Shown in pieces: positions 37,293 through 46,598 of a DNA stretch of 64,000 nucleotides. The position numbers were made by a program, and so were the translations under genes. The stretch comes from Oscillospiraceae bacterium. GTDB lineage: Bacteria; Bacillota; Clostridia; Oscillospirales; Ruminococcaceae. The DNA is taken from the NCBI GenBank assembly GCA_031253495.1, contig JAIRWC010000002.1:29308-93307 (forward strand). The letters run 5' to 3'. How positions within the stretch are numbered: position 1 is the first letter of the stretch; each line of letters begins with the position of its first letter. The notes beneath the pieces were generated by a model. It had not been told where the DNA came from and made no database searches. It saw only the letters and a list, made by a program, of their open reading frames with translations.

Positions 37293-38039
37293 TTACGGCG
37301 GGTTGATTTTATTGTCGTTAACGACGTTATCGACGACCGCAAGGGCGCGCGCCCTGTTTTCCTCTTTCCCGCGGGGATTCTTCCGAACGGCGATATACAA
37401 ATCCTCGGGGCATGAGGCGAACATATTCGCCTCGGCGGCGAGCGGCGTGCCCTTCACCTTGTAAAAAAAGCCGTCGATATTCGGGTTGTCGGGATAAATC
37501 TCCCCAAGGTTGACGAAGAACGACTCAAGCGTCGTTTCACGCGTGATTTCCTCAAAGATTTCCATGTCGCCCACGAGTATGTAAGCCGTGCCGTCTTGTA
37601 TTTCGCTGATAAGTTTGACCGAGTTCCCATAATAGGCGTTGCCGTCCCGCCCTTCCTTAGTCAAATCAATGTAAAAATTTTCCGCGTGGACATATTTGTT
37701 TCCGTCAAAATCGGGAATATAAATCTCGAAGGCTTCTTCCAACGCCTGTTTTTTATAAGCGAGGGCCACCGCCGTTTCGTCCGCGGAGGCGAGCGTCAGT
37801 ATCCTTATATCCCCTTTTTCTTTGGTGAGGACGTCATAAACCAAAAAAGCGATAACGACCGTGAAAAAAAGTGCGACGACCAAATGTATTTTATAATGGT
37901 AGAAGAAATTCGCGGCGGCGGCTTTGCCGCGCGGCTTCTCGAAAACGCGTTTCTCAACGTTCGCGATTTCGCTTTCCCCTTCCCCGATTATACCTTGCTT
38001 GAGTTTTAACAGTTCCCTTTTGTCGTCGGAATAAGACAT
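37293..38039 (-). CDS. uncharacterised single-TM protein
   Basis: MSYSDDKRELLKLKQGIIGEGESEIANVEKRVF...HLVVALFFTVVIAFLVYDVL...; start adjoins element copy 3 (ATG at 38051 in the element gives MVINM). Confidence 0.6.
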   Translation of the reverse strand: MSYSDDKRELLKLKQGIIGEGESEIANVEKRVFEKPRGKAAAANFFYHYKIHLVVALFFTVVIAFLVYDVLTKEKGDIRILTLASADETAVALAYKKQALEEAFEIYIPDFDGNKYVHAENFYIDLTKEGRDGNAYYGNSVKLISEIQDGTAYILVGDMEIFEEITRETTLESFFVNLGEIYPDNPNIDGFFYKVKGTPLAAEANMFASCPEDLYIAVRKNPRGKEENRARALAVVDNVVNDNKINPP

Positions 38040-38041
38040 AT

Positions 38042-38121
38042 TTATGACCATGCCGCCTCACTCTGCACAAAACTCAATGAAAATTGCGGCATGGTGATTC
38101 GTCCTTTCTTATTTTTCAACC
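38042..38121 (-). repeat. uORF/inverted-repeat element, copy 3
   Basis: Reverse strand ggttgaaaaataagaaaggacgaatcACCATGCCGC...GCGGCATGGTcataa; uORF 38092-38042 MPQFSLSFVQSEAAWS*. Confidence 0.9.
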
Positions 38122-38123
38122 TT

Positions 38124-39569
38124 TTAATCCTTTTGGGGTCTCATGGTCGGAAACAGCAACACGTCGCGTATCGACGCGCTGTCCGTCAGCAGCATGACAA
38201 GCCTGTCAAGCCCCAAGCCTAAGCCCCCCGCGGGCGGTAAGCCGTGTTCCAAAGCGGTTATGTAATCCTCGTCCACCTCCGCGCTGTCGTCCGGGTTTTG
38301 CGCCTTGCGCGCCCGCACCTGCTCCGCGAAACGTTCCCGCTGGTCTTGCGGGTCGTTTAATTCCGAAAAGGCGTTGGCGTACTCGCAAGCGTTTATAAAA
38401 AGCTCGAAGCGCTCGGTAAATTCCGGCTCGCCGGCTTTGCGCTTCGCCAAAGGCGAAACTTCCGCGGGATAATCAAAGACAATCGTGGGTTGAATCAAGT
38501 CGGGCTCCACAAATTCCTCAAACAAAGCAATCAACTCGTTTCCGGACACGCCGGTTTTCCCCGTGCGCCGTTCCACGGCGTCCCTCATGGTTACGCGCTC
38601 CCACGGTTTGCCCAAAGCGATTTCGACGCCTTTGTGGGTTATCGTGTCCGAACCGTGAATTTTCTCGCATAAACGGCGGCACATATCCTCAAGCAAATCC
38701 ATCATTCCGTAATAGTCGGCGTAAGCCTGATATATCTCAATCGTGGTAAACTCCGGGTTATGGGTTGAATCCATTCCCTCGTTGCGGAAAATCCTCCCGA
38801 TTTCATACACCTTGTCGAAGCCGCCCGCCAGAAGCCTTTTTAAATAAAGCTCGGTTTCAATCCGTAAAAACATCCGTATATCCAAAGCGTTATGCCGCGT
38901 TATGAAAGGGCGCGCCGCCGCGCCGATTTCCAGCGTGTGCAAAACGGGCGTATCCACCTCGAGAAAACCGCGCCCGTCCAAATAAGCGCGTATTTCCCGC
39001 AAAATCATCGAACGCTTTACAAAAACATCCTTTACATCCGGATTGGCGATTAAATCAAGGTACCGCTTGCGATAACGCTCTTCCTTATCGCGCAGGCCGT
39101 GATATTTTTCGGGCAGCGGGCGAAGCGATTTCGCCAAGAGCGTCAGCTCGCCGGCGTGAACCGATATTTCCCCGCGCTTAGTTTTGAAAACGAACCCCGT
39201 AACGCCCGCTATATCGCCCAAATCCCACGCCTTAAACTCCGCGAAAGCCTGTTCCCCCACGTCGTCGATTTTTACGTAAACCTGTATCCTCCCCGAACCG
39301 TCGCGAACGTCGATAAAATTCGCCTTGCCCATGTCGCGCCGGCTGACAATCCTCCCCGCGATTGAAACGGTTTGGTTTTCCAGCTTTTCAAAGTCGGCGC
39401 GTATTTCCGCCGCCGTGATTGACACGGGATACTTCGTTCGGGCATAAGGGTCTTTCCCCGCCGATTTAAGCGCGTTCAGCTTCTCCGTCCTTAACCTGTT
39501 CTGCTCCTTTAACCCCGCAAGGTATTCCTCTTCGGTAAGCTCGGCGGTTAAATTTTCGTTGACGTCCAT
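38124..39569 (-). CDS. lysS: lysyl-tRNA synthetase (class II)
   Basis: VSIAGRIVSRRDMGKANFIDVRDGSGRIQVYV...FLEVDTPVLHTLEIGAAARPFITRHNALDIRMFLRIETELYLKRLLAGGFDKVYEIGRIFRNEGMDSTHNPEFTTIEIYQAYADY...GGLGLGLDRLVMLLTDSASIRDVLLFPTMRP. Confidence 0.97.
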   Translation of the reverse strand: MDVNENLTAELTEEEYLAGLKEQNRLRTEKLNALKSAGKDPYARTKYPVSITAAEIRADFEKLENQTVSIAGRIVSRRDMGKANFIDVRDGSGRIQVYVKIDDVGEQAFAEFKAWDLGDIAGVTGFVFKTKRGEISVHAGELTLLAKSLRPLPEKYHGLRDKEERYRKRYLDLIANPDVKDVFVKRSMILREIRAYLDGRGFLEVDTPVLHTLEIGAAARPFITRHNALDIRMFLRIETELYLKRLLAGGFDKVYEIGRIFRNEGMDSTHNPEFTTIEIYQAYADYYGMMDLLEDMCRRLCEKIHGSDTITHKGVEIALGKPWERVTMRDAVERRTGKTGVSGNELIALFEEFVEPDLIQPTIVFDYPAEVSPLAKRKAGEPEFTERFELFINACEYANAFSELNDPQDQRERFAEQVRARKAQNPDDSAEVDEDYITALEHGLPPAGGLGLGLDRLVMLLTDSASIRDVLLFPTMRPQKD

Positions 39570-39590
39570 TGCCGCTCCTCAAGATATGCG

Positions 39591-40064
39591 CTATTTCGAT
39601 ATTTCCAAAATCTCGTACCTAACCGTTCCGGCGGGAGCTTCCGCCTCGACCGTATCGCCCGCCTTATGACCCATGCAGGCTTTGCCTATGGGGGATTCGT
39701 CGCTGATTTTCGCGGCTTTCATATCCACTTCTTTCGAGCCGACGAGCCGCAGGTCGAGAACCGCGCCGGTATCGAGGTTCTTGATTTTGATTTTATTCCC
39801 GATTTGAACTTCCTCGGTCGTGAGGCTGTCGGCGTCGAGGATTTCCACGTTCATGAGCGACGCTTCTATTTCGGCTATCCGCGCCTCGACAATCCCTTGC
39901 TCGTTTTTCGCCTCGTCGTATTCGGAATTTTCAGAAAGGTCGCCGAAAGACAGCGCGATTTTGATTTTTTCGGCGATTTCGCGCCTTTTAACGGTTTTAA
40001 GCGTTTCAAGCTCTTCCTCCAACTTGCGAAGACCCTCTTGGGTAAGAATGATTTGTTTTGACAT
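39591..40064 (-). CDS. greA: transcription elongation factor GreA
   Basis: ILTQEGLRKLEEELETLKTVKRREIAEKIKIALSFGDLSENSEYDEAKNEQGIVEARIAEIEASL. Confidence 0.96.
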   Translation of the reverse strand: MSKQIILTQEGLRKLEEELETLKTVKRREIAEKIKIALSFGDLSENSEYDEAKNEQGIVEARIAEIEASLMNVEILDADSLTTEEVQIGNKIKIKNLDTGAVLDLRLVGSKEVDMKAAKISDESPIGKACMGHKAGDTVEAEAPAGTVRYEILEISK

Positions 40065-40090
40065 TGCCGGTTCCTCCCTGACGTGTGAAT

Positions 40091-41293
40091 TTAGTTTGAG
40101 GTTTCGATTATCTCAAGCGCCTTTTTTATCTGCGGGTCGGTAATCGCCGAAATATCGCCGAGACCGTTTATGTCATAAGCGACGTCCGCGCTCATATCCA
40201 CCGCGTAATCCGGCGTCAGCCCCGCGCCCTCGTAATCGAACCCCGACGTGAGCCTTATTCGCGCGACGGTTACCCGAACCGCGCTGCCGTCCTTCAGCTG
40301 CTGCGTGCTTTGCATCGTAGCTTTCCCGGCGGTGGCGCTCCCGACCAACTGCGCGCCCAAATGGCTTTTTAACGCAGCCGCCATCAGTTCGCCCGCCCCC
40401 GCCGTCGAGCCGTCCACAAGGACAATCATGGGAACCGAAACCCTTTCGGAGGAGTCGGCGACGACAAAATCCCGCCTTATGCCGTTTTTGTATTCGGTAT
40501 AGGCGATTGTTCCCGCGCCGACCAAACCGTTGAGCATCTTTTTCAGCGGCTCGTAATAATCGCTTGAGTTTTGCCTTAAATCCACCACGAGCGCTTTCGG
40601 CTCCGCCTTGAGAACGCTTTGTATTACCGCCGCGAACTGAGCCGCCGTAAGCTCGTTAAAATCCGTTATGCGGATAAAGCCCACGCCGTTGCCCGCCGCG
40701 CCCTCGACCGAGATAATATCAAGCGACTGCCGCCTTACCTGAAAAGTGTGAACCTCCCCGCGGCGCTGCGCGGTTAAACTGAAGCGCGTGCCGTCCTCGC
40801 CCTCAAGCAGCTTAACCGCCGCGTCCGCGCCGGCTTCGAGAACGTTTGTCCCGTCTATCGAGATAATTACGTCGCCTTTCTGAACGCCCGCGCCCTCCGC
40901 CGACGAACCGGAATAAACGCCCTCGACCTTGATATATCCGCCCACCTCTTTCGCGGGGATAATGCCGCAAGTTACGATTTTTCCGCTCTCCCCGCGAACC
41001 GATTTGGCGTATTCGTCGGCGGTCATATAAACCGTGTTCTTGTCGTCCACGCCGGAAATATACCCGTTGAATATGCCGGAGGCGATTTTTTCATCATCGA
41101 CGACGCCGTAATAGTTATTGCGGACGAAAGAATCTATTTCCTGCAATTTGGCGCTTATATCGTCGCGAACCGCGACCCCCGCGAATCTGTCGTTGTACAT
41201 ATTCAGCGAAACGGTCCAGGTTATGACGAACGTAACCGCGCAGGCTATGGCAATCAGGCTGACGCATACGCCCGCCGAAATTTTTTTGTTCAT
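40091..41293 (-). CDS. S41 family C-terminal processing peptidase (PDZ domain)
   Basis: MNKKISAGVCVSLIAIACAVTFVIT...GVQKGDVIISIDGTNVLEAG...VPMIVLVDGSTAGAGELMAAALKSHLGAQLVGSATAGKATMQ. Confidence 0.92.
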   Translation of the reverse strand: MNKKISAGVCVSLIAIACAVTFVITWTVSLNMYNDRFAGVAVRDDISAKLQEIDSFVRNNYYGVVDDEKIASGIFNGYISGVDDKNTVYMTADEYAKSVRGESGKIVTCGIIPAKEVGGYIKVEGVYSGSSAEGAGVQKGDVIISIDGTNVLEAGADAAVKLLEGEDGTRFSLTAQRRGEVHTFQVRRQSLDIISVEGAAGNGVGFIRITDFNELTAAQFAAVIQSVLKAEPKALVVDLRQNSSDYYEPLKKMLNGLVGAGTIAYTEYKNGIRRDFVVADSSERVSVPMIVLVDGSTAGAGELMAAALKSHLGAQLVGSATAGKATMQSTQQLKDGSAVRVTVARIRLTSGFDYEGAGLTPDYAVDMSADVAYDINGLGDISAITDPQIKKALEIIETSN

Positions 41294-41370
41294 ATGACCA
41301 TGCCGCCTCACCCTGCACAAAACTCAATGAAAATTGCGGCATGGTGATTCGTCCTTTCTTGTTTTTCGAA
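41293..41370 (-). repeat. uORF/inverted-repeat element, copy 4
   Basis: Reverse strand gttcgaaaaacaagaaaggacgaatcACCATGCCGC...GCGGCATGGTcat; uORF from 41342 MPQFSLSFVQGEAAWS-Y..., stop replaced by TAT and open into the gene. Confidence 0.9.
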
Positions 41371-41409
41371 CTTATATATATTCTTCGTTTTCGGGCTCAC
41401 GCCGCGCCG

Positions 41410-42327
41410 TTACACTTTCAGGTGCCTGCCCATGCTCATAACCGTCCCCGCCGAGCTTAAAACCGCTCCCGCCGCGCAGTCGGCCGCGAGCACGAACAGC
41501 GAAATATCGCCGAACGCCATCGTATTCGCCAGCCCGAGCGCGCGCCAAAGCGTCATCCCTTCCCCGAACACGGACATAACGGCCTCGTAAGCGAACTTCG
41601 TCAGTCCCCACGCGGCCGCGCCCGCAAGCGCCCCTATGAATATCCCCTCTATGAAAAACGGGATTTTCACGAAAGAATTGGTCGCGCCCACGTATTTCAT
41701 AATATTTATTTCCTGACGGCGCGAAAAAACGCTCGCCTGCGCCGAGTTATAGACGATAATGAGGCAAACGACCACCAAAGCCGCAATGACGGCTCCGCCG
41801 ATAATCGTCAAAGTCGCCCTCATATTCACCAAAAATTCCGCAAAATCATACGGGGCTTTCACCGCGTCGACGCCCTCGATATTTTCAAACTCATCTTCCG
41901 CCGCCGAAATCTTCGTCAAGTCGTTAATCGTTACGCGGAAAGCGTTCGGCATGGGGTTAAAATCCATGTCCGCCATATAGTCATAAATCTTCGCGCGGTC
42001 GGGGTCGGCGGCCTGCCAATCCGCCCACGACGCTTCCTTAGAATAAAACCTCACCCCGCCCGAAGCGGTATACGGGCTTTTCCTCAGGGCGTCGGATATC
42101 CGCGTGGTTTCGCTTTCCGTGAGGTCGCCGTTTGTAAAAACCATAATCTCATTTCGGTTTTCGATGTGGCTTAGGATTCGGCCGACGTTCAACGCGGTCA
42201 GCAGCGCGAGCCCCACGAGGAGCAGACTGACCATTAAAACGCAAAAACTCGCGAAAGACATCATGCGGTTATACCAAACCGAAGCGACGCCCTGCCTGAC
42301 AAGAAAGGTGAAGTTATTCCATCTCAT
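41410..42327 (-). CDS. ftsX: cell division ABC transporter permease FtsX
   Basis: VRQGVASVWYNRMMSFASFCVLMVSLLLVGLALLTALNV...FSRRQEINIMKYVGATNSFVKIPFFIEGIFIGALAG. Confidence 0.95.
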   Translation of the reverse strand: MRWNNFTFLVRQGVASVWYNRMMSFASFCVLMVSLLLVGLALLTALNVGRILSHIENRNEIMVFTNGDLTESETTRISDALRKSPYTASGGVRFYSKEASWADWQAADPDRAKIYDYMADMDFNPMPNAFRVTINDLTKISAAEDEFENIEGVDAVKAPYDFAEFLVNMRATLTIIGGAVIAALVVVCLIIVYNSAQASVFSRRQEINIMKYVGATNSFVKIPFFIEGIFIGALAGAAAWGLTKFAYEAVMSVFGEGMTLWRALGLANTMAFGDISLFVLAADCAAGAVLSSAGTVMSMGRHLKV

Positions 42328-43009
42328 CTTCTCCGCCTCCGTTTACAAAATCGTCGAAGGCGACGTACCCGTCTTTCAGGTTAACTACCCTCCCGCCGAA
42401 ATACTTGACCAAATCATGCTCGTGCGTTACCATTATAACCGTCGCGCCGCACTTGTTTATATCCATAAGCAGTTCGACTATCTCATAGGAAAGGCGCGGG
42501 TCGATGTTCCCCGTCGGTTCGTCCGCGATAATCAGACCGGGGTCCGACGCGAAAGCGCGCGCTATGCCCACCCTCTGCCGCTCTCCGCCGGAAAGCTGCG
42601 AGGGATAGGCTTTGGCCTTGTCGGCAAGTCTTACCAAATTAAGCACGTAGGGCACGCGCTGACGGATGAATTTCTTGCTTTTGTCGGTTACGCGGAGTAC
42701 GAAAGCGACGTTCTCGAAAACCGTCATATTCGGGATGAGACGGAAATCCTGAAAAATCATGCCGAGCGAACGGCGGAATTTCGGGATTTTGCCTTTCTTC
42801 AGCTTGGTTAAATTGTATCCGTTTACGAAAACGCGCCCTTTCGTCGGGAGGATTTCACGCGTTAACAGCTTTAACATGGTGCTTTTGCCCGCCCCGCTGT
42901 CGCCCACGATAAAAACAAACTCGCCGTCGTTAATGCGCACGTTCACGTCGTTAAGCGCGTCAATTCCCCCGTCTTTGTAGTGCACGTCAACGTTTTTCAA
43001 TTCCACCAT
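42314..43009 (-). CDS. ftsE: cell division ATP-binding protein FtsE
   Basis: FIVGDSGAGKSTMLKLLTREILPTKGRVFVNG...LSGGERQRVGIARAFASDPGLIIADEPTGNIDP. Confidence 0.96.
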   Translation of the reverse strand: MVELKNVDVHYKDGGIDALNDVNVRINDGEFVFIVGDSGAGKSTMLKLLTREILPTKGRVFVNGYNLTKLKKGKIPKFRRSLGMIFQDFRLIPNMTVFENVAFVLRVTDKSKKFIRQRVPYVLNLVRLADKAKAYPSQLSGGERQRVGIARAFASDPGLIIADEPTGNIDPRLSYEIVELLMDINKCGATVIMVTHEHDLVKYFGGRVVNLKDGYVAFDDFVNGGGEDEME

Positions 43010-43097
43010 TGTAAAAAGATACTCCTTTTTCCGGAAAAACAGTTTTAAAGCCTCAAGGCAAAAGCGGGGGGGAATGAGCCGCCGGGCGGTTCGCCGG

Positions 43098-44183
43098 TTA
43101 AAATTTCACCAAGTCCGTGGACAGATATTTTTTCACCATAAGGGCGATTTTAAATATAATCGCGTGGTCAAATTCACGCAGGTCAAGACCGGTCAGCTTT
43201 TTGATTTTGTCTAACCTGTACACGAGCGTATTCCTATGGACGAACAGCTTCCGCGAGGTTTCGGAAACGTTTAGGTTGTTTTCAAAAAAGCGTTGAATCG
43301 TAAACAGCGTTTCATGGTCAAGCGACTCGATGGAGCCTTTTTTGAACACTTCTCTCAAGAAAGTGTCGCACAGCGTCGTCGGAAGATGGTAAATAAGGCG
43401 GGCTATCCCCAAGTTGTTGTAACTGACAATGTTTTTGTCCGTATCGAAAACCTTGCCGACCTCAATCGCCATCTGCGCTTCTTTAAACGAGCGGGCCAAT
43501 TCCTTGATTCCGGTGATGGGGGTTCCTATGCCGACGTTCACGCGGGTGAAAAACTCGCCCGAAAGGGTGTCGGAAATGGAACGCGCCAGTTTTTCAAGGT
43601 CCCTTATATCGGTGCTGCTTTTGATTTCCTTAACGAGGACGATATCGTTCTCGGTGATATTGAAGACGAAATCCTTGTTTTTGTCCGGGAAAAGGTTCTG
43701 TATAACCTCATAGGCGGAAACGTCGGCGGCCGAAACGATATTGATAAGGAAAACCACGCGGTCGATGTCGGCGTTAAAATGCAGTTCCCTCGATTTTATG
43801 CCTATGTCGCCGGGCAGAACGTTATCGAGGATAATATTTTTTATAAAGTTGTTGCGGTCGTATTTTTCGTCATAATACTGCTTTATGCCCGTTAAGGAAA
43901 TCGCCAGAACAGACGCGTATTTGCTCGCGGTATCGTCCGCGCCCTCCACAAAAACGGCAAAATCGGGGTTTACGTGCACGCCGAACGGTTTGTACGTAAA
44001 ACCGTCGCGTATAAAAATGTCGTGCGACTCGCCCAATTCAATGGAAAAGAAATCGCAGCTTGCGCCTACCTGCGTTTCCTCGCTGCACGCGATGATTGTC
44101 GCATTCTCGTCAATGACCCCGACGGCGCGCCCTATCGCTTCATACATTTGGCACACCACGCCCTGGAACAATCTGTTTGACAT
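43098..44183 (-). CDS. PucR/CdaR-type (sugar diacid) transcriptional regulator with C-terminal HTH
   Basis: RFFENNLNVSETSRKLFVHRNTLVYRLDKIKKLTGLDLREFDHAIIFKIALMV. Confidence 0.9.
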   Translation of the reverse strand: MSNRLFQGVVCQMYEAIGRAVGVIDENATIIACSEETQVGASCDFFSIELGESHDIFIRDGFTYKPFGVHVNPDFAVFVEGADDTASKYASVLAISLTGIKQYYDEKYDRNNFIKNIILDNVLPGDIGIKSRELHFNADIDRVVFLINIVSAADVSAYEVIQNLFPDKNKDFVFNITENDIVLVKEIKSSTDIRDLEKLARSISDTLSGEFFTRVNVGIGTPITGIKELARSFKEAQMAIEVGKVFDTDKNIVSYNNLGIARLIYHLPTTLCDTFLREVFKKGSIESLDHETLFTIQRFFENNLNVSETSRKLFVHRNTLVYRLDKIKKLTGLDLREFDHAIIFKIALMVKKYLSTDLVKF

Positions 44184-44342
44184 AATCTCCGCCGCTCCTT
44201 AATAAAATATTCCCCGGTGCTCTCTTTCATTTATGAAAGCGCGAAAGGGCTTATAGGATATAAATATTTTAATGGAAAATCGCGAAAAAAGCAATAGGTT
44301 TTTATGAAAAATGTAAAATTTTTATAATTTTTTTTCGTTATA

Positions 44343-44371
44343 TTGATTAAAATGACGTTTAGTGATATAAT
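44343..44371 (+). promoter_or_regulatory. sigma-A type promoter for metG (TTGATT-17-TATAAT)
   Basis: TTGATT 44343-44348, 17 nt, TATAAT 44366-44371. Confidence 0.75.
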
Positions 44372-44407
44372 GGGTATTCAATTATCGGTATAGTAAGGAG
44401 AAGCCCC

Positions 44408-45988
44408 ATGAAAAAAATTTTTTATATAACCACGCCGATTTATTACCCGTCGGGCAACCCGCACATAGGGCATTGCTACACGACGGTGGCGTGCGACGCG
44501 ATTGCCCGCTATAAGCGGTGGCAAGGCTGCGACGTGATGTTTTCCACCGGAACCGACGAACACGGCATGAAAATTGAGGAAAGCGCGAAAAACGCGGGGA
44601 AGTCCCCGCAGGAATACGTGGACGAAATAGCCGAGCGGTTCAAAAGGTTGTGGGGGTTTATGAACGTCAGCTACGACCGTTTCATAAGAACCACCGACGA
44701 TTATCATAAAGAAGCGGTTCAGAAGATATTCAAGGCGATTTATGACAAGGGATACATTTATAAAGGCGAATACGCGGGGAAATACTGCGTCCCCGACGAG
44801 AGTTTCTGGACGGAATCGCAACTTGTCGGCGGAAAATGCCCCGAATGCGGGCGCGACGTTATCGACGCCAAAGAAGAAGCCTATTTTATGAAAATGAGCC
44901 CGTTCGCCGAACGCATAGAAAAACTGCTGACCGAAACCGATTACCTTCAGCCGCGCGCCCGCGTGAACGAAATGGTGAACAATTTTATCAAGCCCGGTTT
45001 GGAGGATTTGTGCGTGTCGCGGACGACGTTCAAGTGGGGGATTCCCGTGCCGTTCGACCCGAAACACGTGGTTTACGTCTGGATTGACGCGTTATCGAAC
45101 TATATAACCCTGCTCGGTTACGAAAACTCGGAGCACGACGATATGCGGTTTTGGTCGGCGGACGCCGAAATTACGCACATGACGGCGAAGGATATAGTGC
45201 GGTTCCACTCGATAATTTGGATAGCCATACTGCTGGCGCTGGATTTACCGCTGCCGAAGCGCCTTTATTCCCACGGTTGGTTCAACTTCGAGGGGAAGAA
45301 GATGAGCAAAAGTTTAGGCAACGTCGTAGACCCGTTTGTATTGGGGAAACGTTACGGCGTCGACAGTATACGCTATCAAATTTTACGGGATATGCCGTTT
45401 GGCGGGGACGTGGATTTTTCCGACGAGCTTATGCTTACCCGGATAAACGCCGACCTCGCGAACGATTTGGGCAACCTCGTTTCCCGAACCGTGGCGATGG
45501 TCGTGAAATACTTCGGCGGAACCCTGCCGCGAGACCGGCGGCCGGACGAACCCGCCGACAGCGAGCTTATCGGCTTGGCTTCCGGATTGAGCGCGAAAAC
45601 GGACGGGCTTATCGAAATTCCGCATCTGTCGCAGGCGCTTGCGGAAATATTCGCCGTCGTTTCCCGCGCCAATAAGTATATAGACGAAACCGCGCCGTGG
45701 ATATTGGCCAAAGACGAAGGCAATAAGCCGCGCCTCGCCTCCGTTTTGTATAATTTGCTTGAAACCGTCCGTATCTGCTCGTCGCTGCTCGCCCCGTTCA
45801 TGCCGGAAACCATGGTTAAGGTTTGGGGGCAAATCGGCGCGAACGCCGAAGAAACCGCTTACGGCAAAGCGGGAGCGTGGGGAACGCTCCCGAAAGACGT
45901 TTCGGTGAAAAAAGGCGATATAATCTTCCCGCGTTTCGATATCGAGAAGGAACTCGCGGAACTGGAAAGCATTTATAATCTTCCGTAA
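44408..45988 (+). CDS. metG: methionyl-tRNA synthetase
   Basis: FYITTPIYYPSGNPHIGHCYTTVACDAIARYKRWQGCDVMFSTGTDEHGMKI...GWFNFEGKKMSKSLGNVVDP. Confidence 0.97.
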   Translation: MKKIFYITTPIYYPSGNPHIGHCYTTVACDAIARYKRWQGCDVMFSTGTDEHGMKIEESAKNAGKSPQEYVDEIAERFKRLWGFMNVSYDRFIRTTDDYHKEAVQKIFKAIYDKGYIYKGEYAGKYCVPDESFWTESQLVGGKCPECGRDVIDAKEEAYFMKMSPFAERIEKLLTETDYLQPRARVNEMVNNFIKPGLEDLCVSRTTFKWGIPVPFDPKHVVYVWIDALSNYITLLGYENSEHDDMRFWSADAEITHMTAKDIVRFHSIIWIAILLALDLPLPKRLYSHGWFNFEGKKMSKSLGNVVDPFVLGKRYGVDSIRYQILRDMPFGGDVDFSDELMLTRINADLANDLGNLVSRTVAMVVKYFGGTLPRDRRPDEPADSELIGLASGLSAKTDGLIEIPHLSQALAEIFAVVSRANKYIDETAPWILAKDEGNKPRLASVLYNLLETVRICSSLLAPFMPETMVKVWGQIGANAEETAYGKAGAWGTLPKDVSVKKGDIIFPRFDIEKELAELESIYNLP

Positions 45989-46025
45989 CGACGGTCGCCG
46001 CCGGCGGCGGCGGACTTTTTGAAGG

Positions 46026-46395
46026 GCGTGACTCCTTCTGTAAGCCGGATTTTGTCGCGTATAATCATTTATCTTGCCGTATTGTCGCCAATACGGTCGT
46101 TTCACTTTAAAGTGAGGTTGCCGCCTTTTGTCGGGCGCGCCGAGCAGACGCGTTTCCCCGACGTTAAATCGGCGTTGCATCGGATAGGGTTTACACGGCG
46201 GCGACGTCTCCGTCGCCCCGGTGGGCTCTTACCCCGCCTTTCCACCCTTGCCCCGCGTTTTCCGAAAAACGCGGGGCGGTTTATTTCTGTTGCACTCGCC
46301 CTGGAGTCGCCTCCGGCTGCCGTTAGCAGTTATCCCGCTCTGCGATGCCCGGACTTTCCTCGCGTTTCCGCGCGATTATACAAAGAAGTCACGCG
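46026..46395 (-). ncRNA. rnpB: RNase P RNA (bacterial)
   Basis: Reverse strand has GAGGAAAGTCCGGGC, GGCGACTCCAGGGCGAGTGCAACAGAAA, AAGGGTGGAAAGGCGGGGTAAGAGCCCACC, GTAAACCCTATCCGATGCAA, ATAAATGATT, ACAAAATCCGGCTTACAG; P1 GCGTGACTTCTTTGT pairs with ACAGAAGGAGTCACGC. Confidence 0.95.
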
Positions 46396-46400
46396 ATACC

Positions 46401-46429
46401 ATTATAGCACGGATTTTATAAAAATTCAA
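46401..46429 (-). promoter_or_regulatory. sigma-A type promoter for rnpB (TTGAAT-17-TATAAT)
   Basis: Reverse strand TTGAAT (46429-46424), 17 nt, TATAAT (46406-46401); places the TSS near the rnpB 5' end. Confidence 0.8.
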
Positions 46430-46456
46430 ATATTCCTAATTTTTTTTTAAAAACTA

Positions 46457-46485
46457 TTGACATAACGCGAAAAACGTGATAAATT
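46457..46485 (+). promoter_or_regulatory. promoter of hrcA operon (TTGACA-17-TAAATT)
   Basis: TTGACA 46457-46462, 17 nt, TAAATT 46480-46485, immediately 5' of CIRCE. Confidence 0.7.
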
Positions 46486-46489
46486 ATAG

Positions 46490-46516
46490 TTAGCACTCAG
46501 CGGGTAAGAGTGCTAA
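46490..46516 (+). promoter_or_regulatory. CIRCE operator (HrcA binding site)
   Basis: TTAGCACTC-AGCGGGTAA-GAGTGCTAA: perfect 9-9-9 CIRCE. Confidence 0.97.
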
Positions 46517-46598
46517 CAGAGTTGATACGATTCACCCTGTTCCTCGTTTGACGCGATTATAACGAGAAACAGTATGAGAGGGGAGCGCCGAACGTATT

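Noticed and set aside
44200-44407. Possible T-box leader upstream of metG
   Set aside because: No T-box consensus or specifier stem seen; only a standard promoter and short leader.
44378-45067. 229-aa reverse ORF
   Set aside because: Antisense to metG.
46019-46450. 143-aa plus-strand ORF and overlapping 66-aa ORF
   Set aside because: Coincides with the RNase P RNA gene on the opposite strand.
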